Origin: Actinomadura rubteroloni | GTDB taxonomy: Bacteria; Actinomycetota; Actinomycetes; Streptosporangiales; Streptosporangiaceae | Direction: 5' to 3' | Length of the DNA: 64,000 bases | NCBI RefSeq assembly: GCF_002911665.1 | Contig: NZ_MTBP01000002.1 | Span: 124,001 to 188,000, forward strand | In this document: positions 42,760-52,386 of the stretch, piece after piece | How positions within the stretch are numbered: the first letter of the stretch is position 1 | Layout of the letters: every line of letters begins with the position of its first letter | Notes under the pieces: generated by a model | What the model saw: the letters and a program-made list of their open reading frames with translations, nothing else | Databases searched by the model: none | What the model was told of the DNA's origin: nothing | Program-made: the position numbers and the translations under genes

Positions 42760-43923
42760 ATGACGCAGAACGGGGACCTCTTCCTCACGCCGCCCGAGCC
42801 CGTGGAGCCCGTCCCGGCCGAGCGCGCCGAGACGCTGATCCCGCTGGACGACGCGACGCGCGACGCGCTCGCCGAGCGCGCCCGGACCTACGTGGACGAG
42901 CTGGCGCGCCTCGACCCCCGCACCCCCGAGTTCCTGGCGAAGATCTCCGAGGTCGCCGGGCTCGGCGACGGGGAGATGCGCGCGTCGGCCAAGGCCGCGA
43001 ACCGGATGCTGAACCGCTCGGTGGCGGCGCTCGCGGGCGCCAAGGGCGACTCCGCCGACGCCCAGAAGCGCGTCGCGGGCGGCCTGCTGGAGCTGCGCCG
43101 CACCGTCGAGGACCTGGACCCGAAGGACGCGGGCAAGCTCACCGGACGGCGGCTGCTGTCCAGGCTGCCGTTCGGCAGGTCCCTGCGCGACTTCGTGAAC
43201 CGGTACCAGTCCGCGAACGTGAACATCAACAAGATCGTCGCGGTGCTGCGGTCCGGCCAGGACGAGCTGCGCCGCGACAACGCCGCCATCCAGAACGAGC
43301 GCGCGAGCCTGTGGGCGACGATGGGCAAGCTCCAGGAATACGCGGTGCTCGCCCGCGCGCTGGACGAGGCCGTCGAGCAGCGGGTCGCGGACGCCGCCGA
43401 CGGGGAGCGGGCGAACGCGCTGCGCGTCGACGTCCTGTTCCCCGTCCGCCAGAAATATCAGGACATCCTCACCCAGCTCGCGGTCTGCGCGCAGGGCTAC
43501 CTCGCGCTGGACACCGTCCGCCGCAACAACGACGAGCTGATCCGGGGCGTGGACCGGGCGGCGTCCACGACCGTGTCGGCGCTGCGGATCGCCGTCACGA
43601 TCGCGGCGGCGCTGTCCAACCAGAAGCTCGTCATCGAGCAGGTCACCGCGCTGCGCGGCACGACCGAGGACATCATCCGCCGCAACGCCGACATGCTCGA
43701 CGGCCAGAGCGGCGAGATCCAGCGGATCGCGGCCGAGCCCGCCGTCGGGCTGGAGACGCTCCGGTCGTCGTTCGAGCAGATCTACCGGACGATCGACGCC
43801 ATCGACACCTACAAGGCACAGGCCATCACGAACATGCAGAGCACGGTCGAAGCGCTCGACGGCGAGCTGAACCGCGCGAGCGCCTACCTGGCGCGCGCCC
43901 ACGAACGGGACGAGCTCGCGTGA
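42760..43923 (+). CDS. TelA-family protein (toxic anion resistance)
   Basis: A 387-residue TelA protein: almost entirely helical, with LLSRLPFGRSLRDFVNRYQSA in the family's conserved region and long coiled-coil segments. AAGGAG eight bases upstream of ATG 42760. TelA proteins belong to the Ter-linked stress network (tellurite and other stresses). The precise activity is not known. The stop overlaps the next start (GTGA). Confidence 0.88.
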   Translation: MTQNGDLFLTPPEPVEPVPAERAETLIPLDDATRDALAERARTYVDELARLDPRTPEFLAKISEVAGLGDGEMRASAKAANRMLNRSVAALAGAKGDSADAQKRVAGGLLELRRTVEDLDPKDAGKLTGRRLLSRLPFGRSLRDFVNRYQSANVNINKIVAVLRSGQDELRRDNAAIQNERASLWATMGKLQEYAVLARALDEAVEQRVADAADGERANALRVDVLFPVRQKYQDILTQLAVCAQGYLALDTVRRNNDELIRGVDRAASTTVSALRIAVTIAAALSNQKLVIEQVTALRGTTEDIIRRNADMLDGQSGEIQRIAAEPAVGLETLRSSFEQIYRTIDAIDTYKAQAITNMQSTVEALDGELNRASAYLARAHERDELA

Positions 43924-45512
43924 CGCGGCGCGGCACGGCGGTCCTGGCGGCGGCGGTCCTCGCCCTGGCCGCCGGGTGCGACGCCACGGACGCCGGGACG
44001 GACGGGTCCGGCGGCACGCTGCGGATCCTCGCGAGCAGCGAACTGTCGGACCTGCGGCCCGTCCTCGCGGCGGCGCGCAAGGACATCGGCGTCACGGTCA
44101 ACTTGGACTACACCGGGACCATCGACGGCGTCCAGCAGGTCGTGGACGGCACCGCCAGGCGGACGCACGACGCGATCTGGTTCTCGTCCAACCGCTACCT
44201 GGCGCTCCAGCCGGGCGCGCGGTCCGCGCTCGGCCCGTCGGTCAAGACGATGGCGTCGCCCGTGGTGCTGGGGCTGCGCGCGTCCGTCGCGCGCGGCCTC
44301 GGGTGGGACAGGACGCGGCCGACCTGGGCCGCCATCGCCGCCGCCGCCGAGGCGAAGAAGTTCACCTACGGGATGACGAACCCGGTGTCGTCCAACTCGG
44401 GCTTCTCGGCGCTCGTCGGCGTCACGGCCGCGCTCGCCGACACGGGAACGGCCCTGGACACGGCCGCCATCGACCGCGTCGCGCCGAAGCTGCGCGGGTT
44501 CTTCGCGGCGCAGCGGCTGACGTCCGGTTCGTCCGGCTGGCTGTCGGACACCTACGCCGCCGACCCGGGCCGCGTGGACGGGCTGGTCAACTACGAGTCG
44601 GTGCTGCTGACGCTGAACGCGTCGAAGAAGCTGCCCGAGCCATTGACGCTCGTCTATCCGGGCGACGGCGTCGTCACGGCCGACTATCCGCTGACGCTGC
44701 TGTCGTCCGCGCCGCGGAACTCCTCGGACGCGTTCCGCAGGCTCACGGCGTATCTGCTGCGGCCCGCCGTCCAGCGCCGCATCATGGACGCGACGCACCG
44801 CCGTCCGGTGGTGCCGGGCGTGCAGCCGTCCGCCGGGTTCGGCCCCGAGCCGCCGGAGCTGCCGTTCCCGGCGCGGCAGCAGGCCGCCGACGCCCTCATC
44901 GACGCCTACTTCAACCGGCTGCGGCGCCCGTCCCGCACGGTCTACGTCCTGGACGTGTCGGGTTCGATGGAAGGCTCGCGGCTCGCGTCGCTGAAGTCCG
45001 CCCTGACGGCCCTGACCGGCGCGGACACCTCGCTGTCCGGCCGGTTCCAGCGCTTCCACGACCGCGAGGAGGTCACGCTCCTGCCGTTCAGCGACAGGCC
45101 GGGACCGCCCGCGACCTACGTCGTGCCCGAGCGGAACCCGGCGGCGGAGCTGGCGCGGATCCGCGGCTTCGCGGAGGGCCTCCGAGCGCGGGGCGGGACG
45201 GCGATCTACGACAGCCTGGAGCGGGCGTTCGCCGTGGTCGGCGAGCAGGCGGCGCGCGAGCCCGACCGGCTCACCTCGATCGTGCTCATGTCGGACGGCG
45301 AGAGCAACGCGGGCGCGGACGCGCGCGGCTTCCGCTCCTGGTACGCGACGCAGCCCGCCGCGCTGCGCCGCGTCCCGGTGTTCCCGATCCTGTTCGGCGA
45401 GTCGGCGACCGGCGAGATGAACGACGTCGCGACGCTGACGCGGGGCCGCACGTTCGACGCGCGGACGCAGTCGCTGTCGAGCGTGTTCCGGGAGGTCCGT
45501 GGCTATCAGTGA
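43920..45512 (+). CDS. Lipoprotein combining a solute-binding-like and a vWA domain
   Basis: A 530-residue exported lipoprotein: signal peptide with lipobox LALAAGC, a type-2 periplasmic-binding fold (TLRILASSELSDLRPVLAAA, NPVSSNSGFSALVG), then a C-terminal vWA domain with a complete MIDAS (LDVSGSMEGSR, GGTAIYDSL, LMSDGESN). GTG 43920 overlaps the TelA stop. It may sense ligands outside the cell and relay through the membrane proteins of the operon. That is inferred. Confidence 0.85.
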   Translation: MTRRGTAVLAAAVLALAAGCDATDAGTDGSGGTLRILASSELSDLRPVLAAARKDIGVTVNLDYTGTIDGVQQVVDGTARRTHDAIWFSSNRYLALQPGARSALGPSVKTMASPVVLGLRASVARGLGWDRTRPTWAAIAAAAEAKKFTYGMTNPVSSNSGFSALVGVTAALADTGTALDTAAIDRVAPKLRGFFAAQRLTSGSSGWLSDTYAADPGRVDGLVNYESVLLTLNASKKLPEPLTLVYPGDGVVTADYPLTLLSSAPRNSSDAFRRLTAYLLRPAVQRRIMDATHRRPVVPGVQPSAGFGPEPPELPFPARQQAADALIDAYFNRLRRPSRTVYVLDVSGSMEGSRLASLKSALTALTGADTSLSGRFQRFHDREEVTLLPFSDRPGPPATYVVPERNPAAELARIRGFAEGLRARGGTAIYDSLERAFAVVGEQAAREPDRLTSIVLMSDGESNAGADARGFRSWYATQPAALRRVPVFPILFGESATGEMNDVATLTRGRTFDARTQSLSSVFREVRGYQ

Positions 45513-46128
45513 CCGGATCGTCCGGTATCTCGGCTCGGCCAAGAACCTCTTCGGCTGCGTCGGCGGGCTCGCCGGGCTCGGCCTGCACTTCACCGGCGTC
45601 GCGGGGCCGTACTCGCCGGCCGTCGTCGCCGGGCTGTACGCCGCCGGGGCGCTGCTCGCGCCGCCGGAGAAGGTCACGCTGGTCCTGGACGACACCGTCG
45701 GCGAGACCGAGCGCCTGCGCGCGGACCTGGAGGGGCTGGTCGGCCGCGTCCGCGCGCGCCGCGCCACGCCCGAGGCGCTGGAGCGGCTCGACGGGATCGC
45801 CGGGATGCTGCGCGACCTGCTGAGCCGTCCGGACGTGCTGGGCGCCGACCCGCTGTACGAGATCTCCCGGGCGATCCGGACCGACCTCCCGATGAGCTTC
45901 GAGACCTACCTCGACCTGCCGCGCTGGTACGCGCTGCGCCGCACCGGGCACCGGACGGCGTCGGAAGAGCTGCTGAACCAGCTCGACCTCATCGCGGCGT
46001 CGGTGACGCGGACCGCCGACGACGTGTACGCGGCGGAGGCGCAGCGGCTCCGCGACCACACCGACTACCTGCGCGGACGGGAGCGGGACGGCGACCTGAC
46101 GCTGCCCGACCCGCCCGCCGAACCGTAG
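45499..46128 (+). CDS. XpaC-like membrane protein
   Basis: A 209-residue protein: two adjacent N-terminal hydrophobic segments (about 18-33 and 40-54) and a helical cytoplasmic domain containing TDLPMSFETYLDLPRWYALR, similar to the YLPxTxxxYxxL segment of XpaC proteins that accompany TelA. GTG 45499 has GGAGG only 3 bases upstream. It overlaps the vWA gene by 14 bases. Named by similarity of pattern and by partnership with TelA. Confidence 0.6.
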   Translation: MAISDRIVRYLGSAKNLFGCVGGLAGLGLHFTGVAGPYSPAVVAGLYAAGALLAPPEKVTLVLDDTVGETERLRADLEGLVGRVRARRATPEALERLDGIAGMLRDLLSRPDVLGADPLYEISRAIRTDLPMSFETYLDLPRWYALRRTGHRTASEELLNQLDLIAASVTRTADDVYAAEAQRLRDHTDYLRGRERDGDLTLPDPPAEP

Positions 46129-47694
46129 TCAGCGGCGCCGTTCCAGCCGGATCTCCTCGATGTCGAGGGCGGCCTGCACCTCGCGCAGCACCAGGTCGTC
46201 GATGCGGCGCTCGTCGCGGAGCTTCAGGACGGTCGCGCGCTTGCGGGCGATGAGCGCCAGGCGCAGCGCGGTGGCCTGCTCCTCGCGGTGCAGCGCGGGA
46301 TCGTCGGGGTCCCCGGAGCGCAGGAGTTCCAGCCGGTGCTCGTACTCGCGGCGCAGCCGGTCGGCGAGTTCGGGGTCGGTGCCGAGGTCGGCCGCGACGT
46401 CGGGCAGCGCGTCCAGCGCCTCCTCGATCGCCGTGACCTGCGCCAGCCGGTGCTCGTCGCGCGCGCCCGTGTCGTGCGGGAGCCGGGCCCAGCGGACGAC
46501 GGCCGGGAGCACGAGCGCCTGCGACAGCGCCACGACGATGACGCCGAAGGTGACGAAGACCAAAATGTCGCGGTCGGGGAAGGGCCGCCCCGACGCGACG
46601 GTGTGCGGGACGGCGAGCGCGGCGGCCAGCGAGACCGCGCCCCGGAACCCCGAGAACCCGCTGACGACCCGGACGCGGTATCCGGAGCGCCGCAGCCGCT
46701 GCTGCGGACGCCGGTCGATGAGCCGGACGAGGTAGGGCGCGGTGAACAGCCACGTGAAGCGGGCGCCGATGAGCACCCCCGAGACGGCCGCGACGAGCAG
46801 CAGCGCGTCGGTGACGTCCGCGCTGGTCAGGCCGCGCACGGCGGTCTGCGCCTCCAGCCCGACGAGGACGAACAGGGCGCCGTTGACGAGGAACGCGGCC
46901 AGCGACCAGAAGTCCTCGGCCTGGCGGCGGGTCGCGGCCCGTCCGGCGCGCGGCCCGGACTGGCTGACCGTCAGCCCGCACACCACGACCGACAGGACGC
47001 CGGACGCGTGGATGCTCTCGGCCAGCAGGAACGCGGCGAACGGGGTGAGGAGCATGGTCACGTTCGCGAGCAGCGGCTCGTCCAGGCGGCGCCGCACCCG
47101 CACGCCGAGCCACGCCGTCGCGAGCCCGGCCGCCGTCCCGCCGCCGTAGGCGAGCAGCAGGAGCGCGCCGACGCGCGGCGCGTCGAAGTGCTCGTTCCCG
47201 GCCGTGACGCCGACGGCGAGCCCGTAGATGACCAGGGCCGTCCCGTCGTTGATCAGGCTCTCGGTGCGCAGGACGGTCACGTCGCGGCGCGGCAGCGAGC
47301 GCGCGAGGACGCCGACCGCCGTCGCGTCGGTCGGGGCGAGGGCCGCGCCGAGCACCCACGCCGGGCCCCACGGGAGGCCGAGCGCGTGCGCGGTGGACGC
47401 GACGATCGCGGCGGTCGCGAAGACGAGGAGCGTGCCGAGCAGGACGATGCTGCGCAGGTTGCTGCGGATCTCGCGCAGCGACGTCGTGAGGCTCTCCCAG
47501 AACAGCAGCGCGGGCAGGAACAGCAGCAGCACCGCCTCGGGCGGCAGGTGCACCCGGCGCAGCGCCGGCACGAAGCCGAGCAGCACGCCGCCCGCGAGCA
47601 GCAGGACCGGCGGCGCGATGCGGAGCCGCCGTCCGGCGACGTTGCCGGCCAGCACCGCCGCGCCGAGGACGACGACGAGTTCGAGGCCGAGCAC
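46129..47694 (-). CDS. CPA1-family Na+/H+ antiporter
   Basis: A 521-residue antiporter with about 12 TM helices. Ion-site motifs are ALAPTDATAVGVL and TESLINDGTALVIY, and RGAVSLAAALAVP near the end. The C-terminal 100 residues are a cytoplasmic helical tail. GTG 47694 with AGGGGGG upstream is preferred over the longer frame. It ends directly against the XpaC-like gene (convergent, no gap). Confidence 0.9.
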   Translation of the reverse strand: MLGLELVVVLGAAVLAGNVAGRRLRIAPPVLLLAGGVLLGFVPALRRVHLPPEAVLLLFLPALLFWESLTTSLREIRSNLRSIVLLGTLLVFATAAIVASTAHALGLPWGPAWVLGAALAPTDATAVGVLARSLPRRDVTVLRTESLINDGTALVIYGLAVGVTAGNEHFDAPRVGALLLLAYGGGTAAGLATAWLGVRVRRRLDEPLLANVTMLLTPFAAFLLAESIHASGVLSVVVCGLTVSQSGPRAGRAATRRQAEDFWSLAAFLVNGALFVLVGLEAQTAVRGLTSADVTDALLLVAAVSGVLIGARFTWLFTAPYLVRLIDRRPQQRLRRSGYRVRVVSGFSGFRGAVSLAAALAVPHTVASGRPFPDRDILVFVTFGVIVVALSQALVLPAVVRWARLPHDTGARDEHRLAQVTAIEEALDALPDVAADLGTDPELADRLRREYEHRLELLRSGDPDDPALHREEQATALRLALIARKRATVLKLRDERRIDDLVLREVQAALDIEEIRLERRR

Positions 47695-47848
47695 GGCGTC
47701 CCCCCTTCGTCGCGGCGGCCTGCGGTGATCGTTCCCCGCCGCCGGCGGTGCGACGCGTCCGCTCCTGCGGCGCGGTGACAAGAAGGGGGCGGGACGCGCT
47801 CATCCGCCGTCTAGCGCCGCGTAACTGTGTGGCACATACTCCGATACA

Positions 47849-47894
47849 CCTTCCGGGGGGCGGGAGAATTCCAGGGCTCGCGCTCCCCGGAAGG
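47849..47894 (-). terminator. Terminator behind the PhyH gene
   Basis: CCTTCCGGGG (47849-47858) and CCCCGGAAGG (47885-47894), perfect 10-bp stem, 26-nt loop, three bases past the stop of the dioxygenase gene. Confidence 0.55.
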
Positions 47895-47897
47895 CCG

Positions 47898-48650
47898 TCA
47901 GCCCGTGAGCGCCCGCCGGACCGGCGCCTCGGGCGCGAGCGGCCCGGCCGGGACGAGCTTGGGCTGGCCGAGCGGGCGCGGGCGCGTCCCGTGGTGCGGC
48001 TGCCCGGCGTGGACGAGGAACGGGTGGCACAGGTAGACGTCGCCCGCCGCGCCCGTCACGTGGACGATCTCGCGGTGCCGGGAGGCGGCCTCGGCGCGCC
48101 CGGCCAGCGCGCGGGCGTCCAGGCCCCGCTCCCCCGCCGGTTCCAGGACGCGCGCCGTGTCCCGGTGGGAGCCGGCGCGCAGGCGGGTGGGCGCGTCGGC
48201 GGCGCCGACGTCGGAGAACAGGAACAGCATGAGCAGCGCGGCGTCCCGGGACCGGATGTTCGCCCGCCACGTCAGGTAGTCGCCGGGCACCGAGTCCTCG
48301 CCGGGGAAGGCGACGTCGACGTGCCAGCCGTCCACGCGCGCGGGGCCGCCGCCGGGGAACCGGACGACGATGCCGCCGAGCGCGTCGCGCGGCGTCCAGC
48401 GTCCCGGGCCCACCAGCGCGTCGAACGCGGCGTGCAGGCGCGGGGTGTTCGCGGCGGCCCGGAACGGCGGTTCGGCCGAGCCGGGGAGCGCGGCGGCCGG
48501 GCCGGGCCAGGTGCCCGGATCGTCCGGGTCGACGGCTAGGTCGCGCCAGACGACCGCGCGGCACCCGGCCGCGACGTCGCGCGGGAACGCGCCCTCGATC
48601 CGGACGAAACCGTCCCGGATGAACGCGTCGACCTCGGCGTCGTCCGGCAT
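47898..48650 (-). CDS. Phytanoyl-CoA dioxygenase-family protein
   Basis: A 250-residue Fe(II)/2-oxoglutarate oxygenase: iron ligands in GWHVDVAF (HxD) and HPFLVHAGQPHHGTRPR (distal His and the 2-oxoglutarate Arg). Starts at ATG 48650; the ribosome-binding site is weak. Substrate unknown. Neighbouring genes give no clue. Confidence 0.85.
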   Translation of the reverse strand: MPDDAEVDAFIRDGFVRIEGAFPRDVAAGCRAVVWRDLAVDPDDPGTWPGPAAALPGSAEPPFRAAANTPRLHAAFDALVGPGRWTPRDALGGIVVRFPGGGPARVDGWHVDVAFPGEDSVPGDYLTWRANIRSRDAALLMLFLFSDVGAADAPTRLRAGSHRDTARVLEPAGERGLDARALAGRAEAASRHREIVHVTGAAGDVYLCHPFLVHAGQPHHGTRPRPLGQPKLVPAGPLAPEAPVRRALTG

Positions 48651-48693
48651 GACGCCCAGGATGCCCGCGATGTCGCGGCCGGGGCCAGCTGTT

Positions 48694-50190
48694 TTACCGT
48701 GCGGCGTACGGGCCGGAGTGCGCGGCCGTCGCCGCGGCCTGCCGCCGGGTCCGCGCGCTGCCGTTGACGGTCAGCGTGCTGTACGCGAACGCCTCGATGG
48801 CGGACGTCGTGGCACCGAGCATCTGCCGGAAGCCGGTGAGGCTCACGTTGTCGTAGCGGTCGCAGGACTGGTGGTAGCACGGGTCGTACGGCTGACCTGC
48901 CGTACCGCCGTACGTCGTTGCCTGCGCGGTCGTTTTGACGCCCTCCGCGCCGGTGAACAGGCCACCGGCCGGGATGCCCGCGCTGATGAACGCGTTGTAG
49001 TCCGACCGTCCGTCGAACGCCGTGGGCTCGGTGGCCAGCTTGCGGGCGCCGAAGTAGTCGGTGAACGTCTTCTCGATCGCCCCGGATCCGGCGGGCGCCT
49101 CGACGTTGTTCTGGCCCGCGCTGTTGTCGCCGTCGAAGACGAACCGGACGAAGTTGGGCGAGGCGAGCATGTCGAAGTTGAGGTCGAGGGCGATCTTGTC
49201 CAGGTCGGCGGGGGCGAGGCTGTCGACGTAGTGCTGGGAGCCGAGCAGTCCTTCCTCCTCCGCGCCCCAGAACGCGAACCGGACCTTGTTGCGCAGTTTG
49301 CCGCCGAGTTTGGCGATCTGCCGCGCGGTCGCGAGCAGCGTCGCGGTGCCCGAGCCGTCGTCGTTGATGCCGGGACCGTCGGTCACGCTGTCGTTGTGCG
49401 CGCCGACCACCACGATGTTGTCGGCCCGTCCGCGTTCGGTGTCGGCGATGACGTTCGCCGTGGTGCGCTTCTGGTTCAGGGTGTCGGTCTTGACGTGGAG
49501 GGTCACGCCACCGTTCTGGGCCTTCTTCACCAGGTCGGTGCCGATCGCGTTGGTCGGGCCGACGACCGGCACGTCGAACGGGCGGGTGAGCGTGCCCTCG
49601 ACCGGGCCGTCCACGTCCGGACGCTGGTAGATCACCACGGCGCTCGCCCCGGCGGCGACCGCGTTGCCCGCCTTGTCGGCGAAGAAGCAGCCGCCGCGCT
49701 GGACCAGCGCGATGTGGCCCTTCGGGAAGCCGGTGAAGTCGTCGGCCTCGCAGCCGCTGCCCGCGCCGCCCGCCGCCGGGTCGACCGGAGTCGCAGGCGC
49801 GGTGACGTCGCCGGTGCCGGAGTACTGGAGGGTCGCGAAGTCGGTGTCGGGAGTGAAGGTCTTCTGCTCGGGCGCGGTCTCGGCGAGGACGGGCTTGTCC
49901 CGCTCCTGCCAGAAGTCGAACGTGAAGTTCTGGACGGTCGGGGTGTACCCGGCGCGCTTCAACTGGTCGGCGATGTACTTGATCGTGATCGTGTTCCCGG
50001 CGAGCCCGGCGGCGCGGTTGCCGCCGTTGGCGTCCGCGATCTTCTGGAGGTCGAGCTGGTGGCGGCGGACGTCCTGGAGCGTCACCAGCCGGGCCAGCTT
50101 CGACGGGGGCGCGTCGGCCCGCGCGGCGGTGAGCGGCGTCGCGGCCAGGGCTCCGGCCGCCAGAACCGCCAAGGCGGTCTTACTTACCAT
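48694..50190 (-). CDS. Secreted M28 aminopeptidase with PA domain
   Basis: A 498-residue secreted zinc peptidase. Signal peptide (ALAVLAAGALAATPLTAARA), PA insert (about 150-230, GHIALVQRGGCFFADKAGNA), then the M28 core with ligands in GAHNDS, INDDGSG, WGAEEEGLLGS, LNFDML and a final YHQSCDRYDNV. GGAGGA upstream of ATG 50190. Similar to the Streptomyces aminopeptidase S type. Confidence 0.93.
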   Translation of the reverse strand: MVSKTALAVLAAGALAATPLTAARADAPPSKLARLVTLQDVRRHQLDLQKIADANGGNRAAGLAGNTITIKYIADQLKRAGYTPTVQNFTFDFWQERDKPVLAETAPEQKTFTPDTDFATLQYSGTGDVTAPATPVDPAAGGAGSGCEADDFTGFPKGHIALVQRGGCFFADKAGNAVAAGASAVVIYQRPDVDGPVEGTLTRPFDVPVVGPTNAIGTDLVKKAQNGGVTLHVKTDTLNQKRTTANVIADTERGRADNIVVVGAHNDSVTDGPGINDDGSGTATLLATARQIAKLGGKLRNKVRFAFWGAEEEGLLGSQHYVDSLAPADLDKIALDLNFDMLASPNFVRFVFDGDNSAGQNNVEAPAGSGAIEKTFTDYFGARKLATEPTAFDGRSDYNAFISAGIPAGGLFTGAEGVKTTAQATTYGGTAGQPYDPCYHQSCDRYDNVSLTGFRQMLGATTSAIEAFAYSTLTVNGSARTRRQAAATAAHSGPYAAR

Positions 50191-50368
50191 TCCGGTCCTC
50201 CAGTTAGGAGACGGTCAACTTGCGCAGCCTGACAGTCGCCTCCGCGTCCGACAAGGGAGCGGCGCGACGGCGGCGCGGCCGATCCCGGCCTGCCGGAACC
50301 GGTCGCAAGATCAGCCTGAATCGCCCTAGAATCTGGCGTTCCCGCCAGCTCCGCGTGACCCGTGAGGG

Positions 50369-51433
50369 ATGCCCGTGTACGGCCCGCCGCCCCACCCTCC
50401 GCTGCCCGCCGCTCCCGTCCCGTCCGCGCCGCCCGACCGCGCGCCGCACGGCCGTCGCCTCGCCGCCCGGGGCATCGACGCGCTCCTGCTGTTCGGCGTC
50501 GCCTGCCTGCTCGCGCTGATGACGTGGGGGCGGCTGCACGAACTCGCGGTCGACGGCCTCTGGGGGAAGGCCCTCGGCGCCGGGGGCACGCTCCTGACGT
50601 CCGGGGACGTCGGGCAGGCCGCGTCGGACTTCGGCACCTCGGTGTGGGGGTCGTTCGCCGCCGCCGTCGAGGAGGCGTTCCTGCTGCTCGCGGCGGCCGA
50701 GCTGCTGTACCAGTTCGCCGGGCAGGCGTGGCTCGGGCGGACGGTCGGGAAGGCGGCGATGGACCTGCGCGTCCGGACGTCCGGCGACGCCCGGCCCGGC
50801 GCGGGACGCGCGTTCCGGCGGTCCGTCGTCACCACGGCGGGCAGCTCGGGCCTGTACTGCCTGGCCTGGATCCTCTTGCTCGAAGGCCAGTTCTTCCTGT
50901 CGGTCGTGCTGTGGCTGGGCGCGCTGGCCGCGTTCCTCCTGACGAGCGTCCCGGCGCTGCTCGGACGGCGCCGCACGCTCGCCGACCTCGCCGCCGGGAC
51001 CGTCGTCGTCCGCGCCGGGACCTACCGCCGCGCCGTCGCCGCCGCGCGTCAGGGCGCCGGACGGGCCTGGGACGGCACGCAGGCGGCCGGGCAGGTCGCG
51101 GGCGGGGCCGTCCGGGAGAGCGCCGCCGCGCAGGCCGAGCGGATGCGGCGCGCGCTGGAGTCCGAGCAGGCCCGCCGGGTGCAGGACCTCGGCCGCCAGT
51201 CCGCCGACCGGATGCGCGGCGCGGTCACCGGCGAACGCGCGCAGCGCGTCCAGGACGCGGGCCGGCGCTTCGGCGGACGCGTCCGCGGCGCCTACCGCGA
51301 CCGGCGCGCCGCCCGGGAGGTCCCGCCGCCGCCTCCCCCGGCGGCGCTGCCGCCGCCGTCGCCCGCGCCGTACCTGCCGTACGAGATGCCGGTCACCCCC
51401 GAGGCGCCGCCACGCGACGGCCGGGCGGGCTGA
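50369..51433 (+). CDS. RDD-family membrane protein
   Basis: A 354-residue protein: Pro-rich N-terminus, an RDD domain (GRRLAARGIDALLLFG, GRTVGKAAMDLRV, RRTLADLAAGTVVV) with about four TM helices, then an Ala/Arg-rich amphipathic region (about 215-310) with repeating RMRxAxExxxARRVQD-like segments and a Pro-rich tail. ATG 50369 with GTGAGGG upstream. Function unknown. Confidence 0.82.
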   Translation: MPVYGPPPHPPLPAAPVPSAPPDRAPHGRRLAARGIDALLLFGVACLLALMTWGRLHELAVDGLWGKALGAGGTLLTSGDVGQAASDFGTSVWGSFAAAVEEAFLLLAAAELLYQFAGQAWLGRTVGKAAMDLRVRTSGDARPGAGRAFRRSVVTTAGSSGLYCLAWILLLEGQFFLSVVLWLGALAAFLLTSVPALLGRRRTLADLAAGTVVVRAGTYRRAVAAARQGAGRAWDGTQAAGQVAGGAVRESAAAQAERMRRALESEQARRVQDLGRQSADRMRGAVTGERAQRVQDAGRRFGGRVRGAYRDRRAAREVPPPPPPAALPPPSPAPYLPYEMPVTPEAPPRDGRAG

Positions 51434-51551
51434 GCGCTCGCCGGGGCTGGCCTGCTCTGAGTGATCGTTCCGAACGGATCGGGAACCTCGTTCGTTGGAC
51501 CGGTCGAGGCGGCGATGATCCCATCGCCGCCGGGACGGCCGAGGAGAGCCC

Positions 51552-51701
51552 ATGCCATCGCTCACCGAACGGATCCGGCGATTCCTCAACAGCCCGCAGG
51601 GACGCCAGGCCCGTGCCCGCGTCGAGGGCGTCGCGCGCGACCCCCGCAACCGCGAGCGGGCGCGCGGCCTGCTCGCGCGGCTGCGGAGCCGGCGCCGCTG
51701 A
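51552..51701 (+). CDS. Small basic protein
   Basis: 49 residues, starting PSLTERIRRFLNSPQGRQAR and ending RLRSRRR, strongly basic and helical. GAGGAGA is spaced six bases from the ATG, and a perfect terminator follows. No family recognised. Confidence 0.7.
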   Translation: MPSLTERIRRFLNSPQGRQARARVEGVARDPRNRERARGLLARLRSRRR

Positions 51702-51706
51702 CCGGC

Positions 51707-51743
51707 GTCCCGGGCTCCCGGCACCGCGCCGGGAGCCCGGGAC
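51707..51743. terminator. Perfect 16-bp terminator stem
   Basis: GTCCCGGGCTCCCGGC (51707-51722) and its exact complement (51728-51743) with a 5-nt loop, exactly between convergent stops (51701 and 51744). Confidence 0.8.
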
Positions 51744-52301
51744 CTAGGCGCCGGCCGGCGCGTACACCAGTTCGAGGACTCCGGACGGGAAGGGCGTGGC
51801 CTTCACCAGGCGCAGCTTCACGGCCCCGTCCAGTTCGGGGAACAGCGGGGCGCCCGTGCCGGTGACGGCGGGCAGCACCCACAGCCGGTACTCGTCCACC
51901 ACGCCGAGCCTGATCAGCGAGTGGAGGAACGCGGTGCCCCCGGCGGCGACGAGGTCCTTGCCGGGCTCGGCCTTGAGCCGCGCGATCTCCTCGGCGGTGT
52001 CACCGCGGGCGATCGTCGTCTCGGGCCAGGCGTCGGCGGACGCGAGGGTGCGGGAGAAGACGACCTTGGGGATCTCGTTCATGGGCTTGGCGGACGGGTG
52101 GTCGGAGGCGGGCCAGTACGCGGCCATGCTCTCGTAGGTGTTCCGGCCCATGAGGAAGGCGCCGGCGTCCCAGAGCCGGCGGACGAAGTACTCCTCCTGC
52201 TCGGGGTCGTCGATGCTCATCATGACGTCCCGGATGCCGTTGTCCGCGTCGGCGCTCTTGCCGTCCAGCGAGACGTAGAACCCCAGAATCAGCTTGCGCA
52301 T
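51744..52301 (-). CDS. Dihydrofolate reductase-family (RibD C-terminal) protein
   Basis: A 185-residue reductase fold: LILGFYVSLDGKSAD at the start, LMGRNTYESMAAYWP, KVVFSRTL, AAGGTAFLHSLI, and LPAVTGTGAPLFP near the end. ATG 52301 with GGGAGG upstream. A general NAD(P)H reductase of the YyaP/YwjB type. Substrate unknown. Confidence 0.88.
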   Translation of the reverse strand: MRKLILGFYVSLDGKSADADNGIRDVMMSIDDPEQEEYFVRRLWDAGAFLMGRNTYESMAAYWPASDHPSAKPMNEIPKVVFSRTLASADAWPETTIARGDTAEEIARLKAEPGKDLVAAGGTAFLHSLIRLGVVDEYRLWVLPAVTGTGAPLFPELDGAVKLRLVKATPFPSGVLELVYAPAGA

Positions 52302-52386
52302 CCGATGCCTCCCACTGCTCGGCCGGCTCGCTCGAACCGGTCGTCAGTCAGACCACCGGGACGCGCGAAACTCATCGCTCCCGGCG

